NCBI GenBank assembly: GCA_026770025.1
Contig: JAMXDE010000060.1
Location: 186,001-250,000 of the forward strand
Direction: 5' to 3'
Source: Craspedostauros australis
Taxonomy: Eukaryota > Bacillariophyta > Bacillariophyceae > Mastogloiales > Achnanthaceae
Length of the DNA stretch: 64,000 nucleotides
A program made the position numbers and the translations under genes. Positions 23,083 through 33,773 of the stretch are shown here, piece by piece. Position 1 is the first letter of the stretch; every line of letters begins with the position of its first letter. Under the pieces are notes generated by a model that had not been told where the DNA came from, did not search any database, and worked only from the letters and a program-made list of their open reading frames with translations.

Positions 23083-24270
23083 ATGGCGGTCATTTCGAAA
23101 CCAAGGCACCAGCTGAGAAGGAAGGGCGGCAGAACGAGCAAGCTGCCTCTGGCGGTTGCCCTGACCGTCTTCGTGGTCTTCGCCTGGTTCTGGTCCGGAC
23201 CCGCGGAGCCCGTCCAGGAGGAGGTCCTGCAGTCCAGAAGCGCGCAGGCGCCGCCTTCGGGCACGGGCTTGGTCTCCAGCGGCGTCACGAAGAGACCGCG
23301 CACGGCGCACACCTACACGACGGTGCAACCCATCCAATGCAGCCCCCTGCTGGAGCAGGAGTACCAGACCAACGAGGATTGGGGACAGCTCATGCTGCGG
23401 TACACGAAGCCGCTGCCGCGATTCTGGGTCTCGCTGCACCCGCCGGAGTTCGATCCAGTGCGATGGTCCGTCATGTCGTACGGCAAGTACTACGAGTTCG
23501 GCCTCACGGAGGCCTTCGCCAGCGTGCTGCGCTCCAGCAAGGCGCAGCAACCTCACGTCATCGACGTCGGCGGCAACATCGGCTGGTTCTCCATGTTCTC
23601 CATGGCCAACGGCGCCCGCGTCTACACCTTCGAACCCAACAAGGCCAACCACTACCGCGCCTGTGAGACCATCTGCCTCAACGATTGGGACGACGAGCCG
23701 TGCCACGTGCTGGGACCCATCATGGCGCCCACCACGGCCGCCAAGAACGTGGGGCAGGTCGAGATCTTCCCCATCGGCATCGGCGCCACGAACGACATCC
23801 TCACCTTCCGCATCGACGAGAAGAATCCCGGCACGTCCAAGATCTCGCACGGCAAAGTCACCGGCAAGAGTGAACTCATGCGAGAGATCCAGGTCATGCC
23901 GCTCGATTACCTGCGCGTCGACATGGGCTGGGATAAGGTCGACATTGACATCCTCAAGGTCGACGTCGAAGGATTGGAGCGCGACGTCTTTCGCGGCGCC
24001 GTCGAGCTGCTCAAGTCGGGGCGCGTCAAGAACATCTTCATGGAAGGCAACGTCGCGAGACATCAGGTCAAGGACTTTCGCGAGACCATCGCGCAGCTCA
24101 CGGGCGATGGGTACAAGCTCTATCGCCTGGGCGGCTTCGAAGGGCCGTCGGGCGAGTACGTCGCGCCGGAAGGTGTCGACGCCACGGAGGGGATCGTTCA
24201 GAAGTGCAGCACGAGCGCGCGCGGCAAGCATCGGAATCAGTGCAATATTTGGTGGAAGCTGGATAAGTGA
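23083..24270 (+). CDS. FkbM-family SAM-dependent methyltransferase, type II membrane anchored
   Basis: I place the start at ATG 23083 (context CAACCATGG), giving 395 residues. The frame is open slightly upstream, but only from a TTG. A basic N-terminus and one transmembrane helix at about 21-38 (LPLAVALTVFVVFAWFW) predict a Golgi/ER signal anchor with the catalytic part in the lumen. The SAM-binding motif VIDVGGNIGWFSMFS is at about 158-172, and the acidic end of the next strand is in YTFEPN. The FkbM signature DILKVDVEGLERDVFRGA is at about 289-306. FkbM enzymes methylate hydroxyl groups of sugars or polyketides; the substrate here may be a glycan. The 506-codon minus-strand frame is a shadow. 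Confidence 0.9.
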   Translation: MAVISKPRHQLRRKGGRTSKLPLAVALTVFVVFAWFWSGPAEPVQEEVLQSRSAQAPPSGTGLVSSGVTKRPRTAHTYTTVQPIQCSPLLEQEYQTNEDWGQLMLRYTKPLPRFWVSLHPPEFDPVRWSVMSYGKYYEFGLTEAFASVLRSSKAQQPHVIDVGGNIGWFSMFSMANGARVYTFEPNKANHYRACETICLNDWDDEPCHVLGPIMAPTTAAKNVGQVEIFPIGIGATNDILTFRIDEKNPGTSKISHGKVTGKSELMREIQVMPLDYLRVDMGWDKVDIDILKVDVEGLERDVFRGAVELLKSGRVKNIFMEGNVARHQVKDFRETIAQLTGDGYKLYRLGGFEGPSGEYVAPEGVDATEGIVQKCSTSARGKHRNQCNIWWKLDK

Positions 24271-24840
24271 GAGCAACAGGAGCGGCGGCAGGAATGGGCA
24301 ACCGATTGTTATCAAATCTCCGTCGTGCAGATGGCGGCAGACGAAACGATATATCCACTCATTGCATCGCATTGCATCGCCATTCGGAATAAGCAAAAGC
24401 AACAAAATCAAGTCGATCGACACCTGCGGATATTTGTGTTTGTGATTGTGTTCGCGCTTGCATTGATTCACCGCATCTTTGCTTTAGAAGGGGGGATGGT
24501 CATTGTGCCGTTCAGCATCTTGCTGTTACATATTACGCCATGTCTCTCTCCTCCGATGACGCCGACCTGCGATCTTCACTTCATCTTCTCGTCAAAATCA
24601 TCGCGATGCGTCATCCATCACCTCATTCGTCTGGCATTCCATCCGTCGAAAACTTCAACCAAAACCAACAACTGCGTTCCGATCCACGATCCTCACATTT
24701 TGCAAAGACATCAATTGGATGAGTGATGTTACCACACACCTTCCAGATTCACTCTGTCCCATCAACACACCAAGTGTCATATAATAGTTGCTCCAGACGG
24801 ATACGTGCTGTAACGCAAACCCAATCCAAGCAAAGGCAAC
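24271..24840. other. Spacer between FkbM and SET genes
   Basis: No gene recognised. Contains the 3' flank of the FkbM gene and the promoter of the SET gene. Confidence 0.55.
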
Positions 24841-26388
24841 ATGACAGAGGTGAAGACATCATCGGCCGGCGGTCAGGAGCTGTTCGCAACAAAGGACTAC
24901 GCCGTGGGCGATATCATTGTCGAGGAAGAGCCAATATTGCGAGTGGCCCCATCCACATCGGATGAGGTGGAGGAGCTGCTGAATCGATGGAATGAATCCA
25001 AGGTCGCATCGGCCAAGTCGTCGACCAAGGCGTTGGATGCTTTGCTGCAGAAGATCGAGCCACCTGCTGATGTGGCGACGCAGGCTGGAGACAAATTCCG
25101 ATTCATGGTGCAGGTTGGCGTGTGCAGTCTGGTGAATGCCGGGATCGATGGGGAGGTGTACGATCGCGTGTCGCAGCTGTATCATCCGTCCTTCGAAGTA
25201 GCTGACACTGCGCACAAGATCACACCGCAGGAACAGAGTCTGGTAGATCTCTCGGGGCAAGTCATCACGTACATGAAGGATCATTTTGCGCAACAAGCCG
25301 ACAGCATCGATGGCGAGAAGAAGGATGCCGTTCCCACTGATGACCAATGGAAACGCATCCGAACGATCATGCTGGTCTGGGCTTGCAACGCCTTCGACGG
25401 CGGCAGGATCTACGACACCATCTCGCGCATCAACCACGCCTGCAATCCCAACGCGGTCATCGTGGCGACGGGCAATCGGCAAAAGGTCGTAGCGGCGGCG
25501 CCCGTTGCCTCCGGCGATGCCATCACCATCAGCTACCTCGGCATGATGCTGTATTCGGATACGGCCACGCGCCGGCAGCAACTGCGTGCGACCAAGTACT
25601 TTGAATGCGGTTGTGATCGATGCTCGTCGCCGGATGACGATATGGCCGATCAGATTCCGTGTCCGTCGGCACATCCGCGGCCATCGTCCCATCTGTTGGA
25701 CGAAGACGTGCAGTACGATGATGAGCAGACGGTGCAGTACGTTGTGGCAGGCACGGCGTATGCCAATGGCGATGTTGCCAAGCTGCAGGCGATGGGCAAA
25801 TCGGTGGCAGCAAAGATCGCGAAGTATCTGGAGCAGTACAATCCGGGCCTCGGCCTCACGCAGGGCAAGGATGCAGACAGCGACAACAACAGCAACAACG
25901 ACGATGAAGTTTTGGAAGAGTACCTGAGCCTGGCCAACAGCACGATGGGCGACAGGCACTGGACGACGAACCTCCTGCGACTGCTGCATGTCAACCAGCA
26001 CTTGTCGCAGCTGTCGCAAATGATGCTGACGACGCAGGAGCTGCCGGAGATGGAGGACATTGCCGAGATCATTGACAGCGTCGAGCGCATCTGCCGTTTC
26101 GTCAGTGGCATGAAATTGAAGCTGCACATGGGACACTTGCTGTCGGATGTTATCATCGGCGTGGCGAGGATGCTCGTGTCGTTGGGCGACGTCAAGAGCC
26201 AGAAGTACGGCGCCGAATGGCTGAGGCGCATCGATGATGGAGAGCATTCGTACGTTGAGCACTTCGAAACGGATGGGCGGCAGAAGGTCGTTCAAACGCT
26301 GAAGGATGCCTGGAAGAAGCACCATGGTGCCGATGCCACACAAGATGGCGACGATGGACGTGATGCCAAGCGCGTCAAGACTTCGTAA
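24841..26388 (+). CDS. SET-domain protein lysine methyltransferase, SMYD-like
   Basis: A 515-residue intact ORF from ATG 24841. The N-terminal part of the SET domain is at about 12-35 (LFATKDYAVGDIIVEEEPIL). The SAM-binding core SRINHACNPNAVIV is at about 196-209 and GDAITISYLG at about 226-235. A post-SET cysteine cluster CGCDRC is at about 256-261. The order S-ET, long insert, NHxCxPN, post-SET resembles the SMYD group, but I see no MYND zinc finger in the insert. The C-terminal 250 residues are helical, as in SMYD C-terminal domains. It ends in a basic KRVKTS. It probably methylates lysines on histones or other proteins. The 546-codon antisense frame is a shadow. Confidence 0.9.
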   Translation: MTEVKTSSAGGQELFATKDYAVGDIIVEEEPILRVAPSTSDEVEELLNRWNESKVASAKSSTKALDALLQKIEPPADVATQAGDKFRFMVQVGVCSLVNAGIDGEVYDRVSQLYHPSFEVADTAHKITPQEQSLVDLSGQVITYMKDHFAQQADSIDGEKKDAVPTDDQWKRIRTIMLVWACNAFDGGRIYDTISRINHACNPNAVIVATGNRQKVVAAAPVASGDAITISYLGMMLYSDTATRRQQLRATKYFECGCDRCSSPDDDMADQIPCPSAHPRPSSHLLDEDVQYDDEQTVQYVVAGTAYANGDVAKLQAMGKSVAAKIAKYLEQYNPGLGLTQGKDADSDNNSNNDDEVLEEYLSLANSTMGDRHWTTNLLRLLHVNQHLSQLSQMMLTTQELPEMEDIAEIIDSVERICRFVSGMKLKLHMGHLLSDVIIGVARMLVSLGDVKSQKYGAEWLRRIDDGEHSYVEHFETDGRQKVVQTLKDAWKKHHGADATQDGDDGRDAKRVKTS

Positions 26389-27293
26389 GGGTGAACAACC
26401 GACGGGCTGCACTGAGCTCCCGTCTCTCTCTAGAAAGAGCAATTGGAGTATCACAGATGTGCCAGAGTGAGTGCGTTGGCAGACTTCGAAGCATGCCAAG
26501 GAATGGAATGGGACACCCTGATTGATCCCGCCATCGTACGACTAGTCTTGAGCAAATGCAAACGAGAATGTGAACACAATCATGAGTGTTTTGCGATTCT
26601 GACGTTTTTCTGCGAAAGTGGTCGAATTGACAGAATGTCGGTGAAGCAGACTGCTTCTAGATTTATTGGCGTAGTTGCGTGATGAGTAGTTTGTGAACAG
26701 AAATGTCAAACCTGCGTTGGTTGTTGATTCACGGGTCTTGTGAGCGACAGACGACAATGGTTCACGCTGAGACACGTTCTGGACGAGGGGATTTATCACT
26801 TCACGACCATCAACGAACGCTTTGGGCGCACACGAAACGAACACAACTCAACGGCATCACACTTTTTTGTTTTTTGCCGTTGTCTTCATCCTTCTTTCGA
26901 ACGCTGGTTGTGTCGAGTTGACACGCGATGTGTTGGACTGCGCGAAGAGAAGGGAAGGGAAGAGGTGGTGTTTGCGAAGTTGTGATGATGTCTCTGTCGA
27001 CGCAACCCCACCGATCCACAAGCAATGAGCTCAAGAGCATTGACACTCTCGCACATCGATGATTCCATCACTCTCATTTCACAGGTAGACATAGACACAC
27101 AGACGCACAGGCACACACATTTCTGTAACCATCATCCCTTGGACGAAGCACCATCAAGCATCATTCTTCGAGTACAGGGTGACTGTCAGCATTGGACCGT
27201 GTCCTTTTGCATCACAATTGCATCGCATTGTATCACATCCACCACAAACCACGTGAAGACCTGGACACTATCAGTACTCGTACAACCCACAAG
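26389..27293. other. Spacer after the SET gene
   Basis: No gene recognised. A short frame from ATG 27025 ends at a possible donor (TCACAG then GTAGAC at 27085) and could be a 5' exon or leader of the following gene, but this is weak. Confidence 0.45.
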
Positions 27294-27917
27294 ATGAACC
27301 AGGTGCACAGCCACCGACGCTATTCGCACAACAATGCGAATGGCCATGATCATGACTATAATGGCGCAAGTGATGATGCTATCATTGGTAGAGAGTACAA
27401 TGATCGCCATCTCGGCGACATGATCAAATCCACTAGATGCCTCGCGGCCATCTCCAGCCAGAAGTACAGAAGGCAGACGCAAGGCGCCAACCGCATCCAG
27501 CACAACTGCGATCGTCGAATGGCGAAATCGGCATTGAACAATGCCCTGCATTCCATGACCGACAGCAATCCCAACAGGCGGCGACAGCAAATGAGACGAA
27601 TGCCCGAGAACGACGGCCAATGCGACAACGACTACATGAATGCATCGCAATCATCTCGTTCCATCATCTCGCAGGCGACGATCCAGATGCAGCAGGAGAC
27701 CCGCCATTCCATGCGCAATCTGAAGGCGTCATCGACACGATCGTTGCTGGACCGACGTGCGTTGGTACCGCAGCGTCGCTCCAAGTCGTTCCGCATTCGT
27801 TCGACGCCTGGCATGGAGGACAAGCTGCTGCGATCCTCGCACGATACGGATCAGCTGCTCAAGGTCATGTTCGATATCGATCATGGCAATTCGAGGATTC
27901 GGAGGCGTTGCCATTGA
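27294..27917 (+). CDS. Basic protein of unknown function
   Basis: A 207-residue ORF from ATG 27294 (context CCACAAGATGA). The frame is open further upstream only from a TTG. It is rich in Arg, Asn, Gln, His and Ser. Basic clusters (RRRQQMRR; RRALVPQRRSKSFRIR near 170-185) could bind nucleic acid or serve as nuclear signals. No domain is recognised. GC-rich third codon positions in 27450-27880 support this frame over an overlapping plus-strand frame of 316 codons (27437-28387). The end may be truncated or spliced, because the last residues (RRRCH) are unremarkable. Confidence 0.5.
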   Translation: MNQVHSHRRYSHNNANGHDHDYNGASDDAIIGREYNDRHLGDMIKSTRCLAAISSQKYRRQTQGANRIQHNCDRRMAKSALNNALHSMTDSNPNRRRQQMRRMPENDGQCDNDYMNASQSSRSIISQATIQMQQETRHSMRNLKASSTRSLLDRRALVPQRRSKSFRIRSTPGMEDKLLRSSHDTDQLLKVMFDIDHGNSRIRRRCH

Positions 27918-28894
27918 TCACGTTGGCGACGTTTGGCAGCACGGGGCGTGCCAGTCGGTATCGCTCAGGGAAATGGGCGAGCCAAATAATGCCGCACTAT
28001 TGGATTGGCATCCTGCAATCATCGGGTTGTGGTTCGGGCTGCTATCGTGATGGATACCATCACATTCACAATATATCCATGCCTCATCGTGCCCATGGAG
28101 TGCGGGTGCATCCTTCACACAGAGCACATCGTACGAATAGAATACGTACGAATAGTCGCATCAGGACGGTGCATACTTGGGAGCCACAGAGACAGACGAC
28201 CGGGAGGATAATGCCTGACCAGGCAAGGGGAAACGCAACACAAGGGGCAAGGATGCCGCTGATCAAGAGCGGTAGAGCACCAGCAGGCATACTAAATTTG
28301 AATCGTCACGGAATGCGGGTACACGCTCAATGTAACAGGAGGAGAGAATCTGCATCGATTTTTGCTTATCGCCATTCACGCACGTAGCGTGAAAGAGACT
28401 GTGACATGTCGACATATCTTGGCAAGGACTCTATTCTTGTCTTTTTGGTACATACCAACATGAATAGTCTGCATGTGTTTGTTCCGCTGTGCCACGCCGC
28501 AGCCTCTCTCTCTAGATACTAGAAAGCATGGTGGTCCAAGCCAACGGACTAACTCAGTGTCTGCATATTTGACTCGAAGTGATCGCAAGTGTCAAACAAC
28601 AACCCCATTTCTCGGGCGGCGGACAGTTGCCACAGTGTTGGGAGAAACTGAGATGTCGCGGCTCAAGACATTCGCCCAACGCCAGAACCGGTCTCTTGGT
28701 TCCGCGGACAACACGCTCGAGGCGCTTTGCTTCACAAACGCGTTTTGCGGATGGCAAGGATAAACCCTTTGGTCCCATGTTTGGCAACGTGTGACACAAC
28801 ACAAAACATGTGGAACGAAATTGACGTCCACATCGACGGCGAAAGAAGCCATGGCCTCAATGTTTCTCATCGTGCCAAGTGTCGTGGCTGGGAT

Positions 28895-28912
28895 TAGAGG
28901 GGTTCGAGTGGC
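28895..28912 (+). repeat. 18-bp inverted repeat, left arm
   Basis: TAGAGGGGTTCGAGTGGC, exactly the reverse complement of 32503-32520, which is 3.6 kb away. The flanks could give a TA or ATT duplication. It may mark a decayed or non-autonomous DNA element. Confidence 0.4.
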
Positions 28913-31900
28913 CCCAGAACTTGGGTACTGGGACACGCCGGGCTGTCCGAATTCCAGGGGGAGCCCCGCTATTGAAACTTGTCTGGACGCAATGGAGACA
29001 GCCACTTTCGTGAGGATTTAGGTCTTTGCAATGCCCATGTGACGTCACGATTCGCTTTCTTCCTTCCCTTTTTCCCGCACTGTTGCGTCAAACTGTTTGT
29101 TTCCTCATGGTACCAACATGGTTTTTCGCATTTTTGCCCAATCTGAACCAAAATGATTGATTCGATTGTCCAGATCTCTCTCTTTTTGCGTCTCCTGTAC
29201 GCGAATCATCGCATGATTCTTGTCTCTTCTTGTTTCTTTCTGTCAAAACAATGCACACTGTTAAAAAATAAGGACGATAATGCCAAAACTTGAGTACTTT
29301 GATCTGTGGTCTATTCGCGTTGTTGGCAACGAGGAGGAGCGTTGGTTTCTTGTGTGGCAATCCATGCTCAACTCTCAACACAACTCATTCAGAAACTCGT
29401 TGACAACACTGCCAATTGCCACTACCTCCTCCCTCCCTTCCTTCCAAGTCAACTTCATCTGCAGAGCAAGTATGTAGCTCATGTGGAAGTGGGATCGAGA
29501 GTGGAAGAAGAAGCATGTCACACCAAGAACCCAAGCCATGCCAACAAACAATCCCCAACAACAAATAGACTCCAACACAACAATCTCCCACCCTCTCATA
29601 CTCAGCCGTGCCAGACTTGGCATTCAACAAACACCCATCCATCTATCCATCCCTGCCACGCCATGCCATGCCAATGTGCCTCTAGAGATAGATAGTATCA
29701 ACACCTGGGGGATGCTCCATCCTGTCTCACATCACACCAAACAAAGACTGTCCCAGCTGTAGTGGACAACCTGATGGGATCCGTCACACATTTCCTCACT
29801 GTAGCAAAGCAACAGAGTTGTCATTCATTGCAGAACCTCCTGACTGTTGCAGATGTGCGGTGCACCAAGTCATGGACTTGGCATGCTATGCTTACGTCAC
29901 TGATCTTTCAGCAATGACACCATCATCCTTTGCAACAATTGAAGTGGGCATGCATGGTGTATACATTGTTCCTTTGCTCTGTCTTCACCATCTCATCAGA
30001 CCACACATTGCCAATGCAAAAACAGCAGGCAAAGCATCCAGCAAAGCATCTGCCAGACACCAATGTACAATGAAATCGTCAGCATTATTCAACATGCAGA
30101 CTGCATTCTGTATTCTGAAACAACTCGCCAATCAGAACACAGCATGCGGCAGGAGCTGAAACATCTGCCAACGATCAACAATGAGTGGGCGGCTCCAAAC
30201 AGCAGCTGGAGAGCTTCTGATCACACCCAACAACTTCACACACGGCTGAGCATCAATCAGAGTATTTTGTCACCACCAACTATCAATGCATCAGCAGTGA
30301 TCTTCGCCAGATGTCATTTGGCAAGCAGTAGTGAATTGGCAGTGATGATTGACAAGAGAGAGAGAGAGAGAGAGAGGAGCATCCAGCACTCCACTTGACC
30401 CAACCAGAGAATCCACAGTTTACCCAACCAAGAGATTCCAGAAAAGCATATCCAGAAGAGAGCTGAGCATGCATGTTGGCAAGTTCCGCTCATGGAAGCC
30501 TATGATCGTGGAAGATGGTATTGGTTGATAGTTGTTCGTTTGCTGTTTCATTATGTTGGCACTCCGATCCTCTTGATCTCCATTCGTTCTCTTGCCCGAT
30601 GCTCTTGGCGCTTCAATCTGTTTTGTAGATTCAGTCTCCGACTATGAGTCGGTGTGCGAGATGCTCTCTCGCTGCTCTTCGTATTCTCTCTCTCTCTGTC
30701 TCAGCATTATGTGCTTCGTGCTACACCATGCTCCGTGTTTGATGCGTACTCTGCATTCGACACTCCGTTCATTCACTACTGGTTCCTACTCCATGAGTAC
30801 TTACCATTTGAAGTTCATCTCCCGTATCCATGATCTTGATGCCCTTCGGTCATTGGATCTTTGCCTCCTGCTCTGACTTGGAGACAGATGTCAATGTGGT
30901 GACACGACGACATCCTGTTGACGTCAGTAGGCGTCCTTCTGCTCTCCAGATGTCACGTTCCATTGGTGATGCAGTGCTCTGTCAGATGATATCGTCATCT
31001 GAGGTTTAGTTGGGAAGTACCTCGAGATTCTCTTGGTACCATTGATGGATGGACGGACGATATTTCCAATTCTCTCAGAAATCGTTGATTGCAAGTTTCC
31101 TCCAGAAATTCTGCTCATTTTCGTGTGTTCCATTTCCACTGTGATTCTGACAAATCACAGTATACAATTGACACGAATGTAGTTGTACCGTCCGTATATG
31201 AATAAGAGATTAACAGGTGAACGATGCACATATACACGTACATCTTGACATATGCACGCATGTACATCTCGACACAGCTGGATGATTGAGGTTGAATGGA
31301 GTCCAATGGTGTCAAAGCTTCCTGTTGCTTGCGCAAGGCCACCACAACATTGCTCCAACACTCTTTCCAACACCAACAATCATACACTTTTCAAAGGATC
31401 TCTGCCCATTGAATGTAGAGGAAAGATCCCAACCTGGATGCCAACGCCGGAACTTGTACAAGGATGGATGATCTTCATGGATGAATAGATGGGTGGGTGG
31501 GTCCTGTGCTGCGGCCAATATGGCATGCCCACCACCAAAGCAGATGCCCCATGAGTGAAGTTGCCAAAGCTGCAATCTTGAATTCAACCCATATTGCAGG
31601 CCACAGTGGTGACTGTGACCGACAGCAGCATGTTTACGCCATTGTAATCAGCATCGTCATTTTTGTTATTGGTTTGCTGTGATGTGCGCATGTGTTGCAT
31701 ATGGCCAGTGTGCCAAGTATTGTGTACATTTGTAGCGTGAGCTCATCCTGCTAGCGAGCACAGACCTGTGGGTACTTGTACTCGACGACAGCACCGATGC
31801 CATTGTCGATCTTGATGCCGATGTTGTTGTTGTTGTTTTCTGGTGTCACGCAAAGACCCAGAATCTCACTCACAACTGTGTTCACAAAGTCACAGCCGAC

Positions 31901-32502
31901 GACATGATACCAAAACGGATACTACCGACAGAAGTATCTCAACAGCCAACTGCTGTGTCGCCGTTCACATCAAAGGAACACTTCTGTCCTTGTTTTGTTG
32001 GGATTTTGTAGAAAACAATTTTGTCAATTTTGCGTTTACTTTGGTACTATTTGGGTAGTACTATTATTAAGCGACAACAATGCTGAGCATACTATAGTAC
32101 CATCGCAACGATATCATGAACGTATCGGCCGGAATCGTCGTTCTGTTACGACAATGCAGTTTGTCACCTGGAGATACTCAAACGGAGATACTGCACGTAA
32201 ATAATTGCAGTTTATTTGCTCAATACGTGATTTCTGAGAAAGTGTCAAAGTTCCACAATTCCTCGTGCGAAACCAACCACGCAATCCCACCGCCGCTGTC
32301 AGCGTTCACAACGAGAATCAATCGGACAGGGAACAGATCGTCTGCGTCACACGGTTCCAAATGAGAACCCCAAGCGCAACAAAGCTCGGGAAAATTGACT
32401 CAATCTCCCCTCAATTCACCCTTCAATGGGATGGCTTGCTCGTCGAAGTGATAAAGTCTAAGCCATTTGATTGGCTGGGGTCGCCGGCCATGCCAAAAAA
32501 TA

Positions 32503-32520
32503 GCCACTCGAACCCCTCTA
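32503..32520 (-). repeat. 18-bp inverted repeat, right arm
   Basis: Reverse complement of 28895-28912 without a mismatch. Similarity does not extend further inward. Confidence 0.4.
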
Positions 32521-33773
32521 TTGGTGGAGTAGGTGGAGCGTTCTTTTGTCATGGCATTCGAAACTGCAACGTCGAATACCGGCTGTCTCGCAATAGCGTC
32601 CTTCCAGGGCGCCCGCTAGCTGAATGATGACGTTGTTGATAGGCCATGCGTCCATGTGTTCGCATTCGCCATTTAGCCTCATTCACAAAGTGCAAGGGCT
32701 TGGAGGACTGGCCAGTTGTGGAGACGTCCCCGACCCACCTGGACAGGTATGTGGAGTTCTTGAGAACTCCTTGCATTCCTACATTTTGGTTTGGTCGGTC
32801 CACTGATGCCCAATTCCTGTACCAACCGCTACGATTCCAACACAAACACTCAGCGATCTTGCTATTGCTTCCAAGAAGATTGGACGAGGCTGAGCCTGGT
32901 GCTTGCCGTGGGTCACTGATTCATTCCTTTGCTCTCTGCGGCCGTGGCTATTCGTGTTCATGCCCTCTCTCTCCAGGCCGTTTTACTCTGCTTCAACGAC
33001 ATAGCAAGAGATTGGCAAGATGTGATGGGAGGAACTCCGAACTGCCCCAAAGAACCCAATCAAGAGGCCAATCCAGTCCAAGACAAAGCCTACAACTATG
33101 ACAGAGAGAGAGAGGACTTGGAAGATACCTTCGCGAAACAACAGAAGATATCGTGAAGAAATCCCAGTTGGGTTGGAACCGAATGAAGGCCAATCGAATC
33201 CAACACTAACCCTGCGAGCTTCTGAGAGATAGAGCGTGGAAAGTGGTTAGTATTGGTATGGTCCAGACGGAGTTCACAGAAATGAATACTCTGCGGGCAC
33301 GTGGAGCGGAGCGGAGCAGAGCGCAAAGACTCTCGCTGGCAACATTCCGGATCCCAGATCTGCTCACAAAACCAGATATCCACAACTCTGAAACCAACAC
33401 AAGGAATAACAAGGTCTGTACGAGCCGCGAGTTCTGTGATATGCACCTTGTATGGATCGGTATCATCGTCTTGCCCCCTTTCATTGACGCTGTTGCCCAT
33501 GCATCCTTGCTTACGTGCTTGTGGATGGCCAAGACCACCACCAACAACAACAACAACGCATCCCCTGATCAACCCTCTCGCTCACTCATTCACTCACGCC
33601 TGCACCCGTCCTGTTCATCCATCCCATCGTCGGCTTGCTGAATCGGTCTTCCATGATCCCAATCTCCGCCCGGGACGCAATAATCATCATATGGCACCAC
33701 ATCCAATACGAAAACCGATACATCGATGTGTTGTTTCCCGGCCTCAAACATTCGCACCTCACTTCCCGCAGAG

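Larger units (their letters stand above)
27918..33773. other. Gene-poor stretch, 5.9 kb
   Basis: No convincing gene on either strand. It holds an 18-bp exact inverted repeat at 28895-28912 and 32503-32520 and a GA tract at about 30355-30377. AT-rich patches lie at about 31130-31260 and 32000-32260. From about 33550 the sequence is similar to that at 47520-47730, so it is the duplicated promoter of the propeller gene. Confidence 0.5.

Noticed and set aside
24859-26499. 546-codon minus-strand frame opposite the SET gene
   Set aside because: It mirrors the SET gene, shows no domain, and arises from the codon bias of the real gene.
27437-28387. 316-codon plus-strand frame overlapping the basic protein gene
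   Set aside because: Longer, but codon third positions favour the 207-residue frame in the overlap, and the tail past 27917 has no motif. Not fully excluded.
28895-28920. GGTTCGA-like sequence resembling a tRNA B box
   Set aside because: No cloverleaf could be built around it; similar GGTTCGA strings at 50333 and 61573 also failed.
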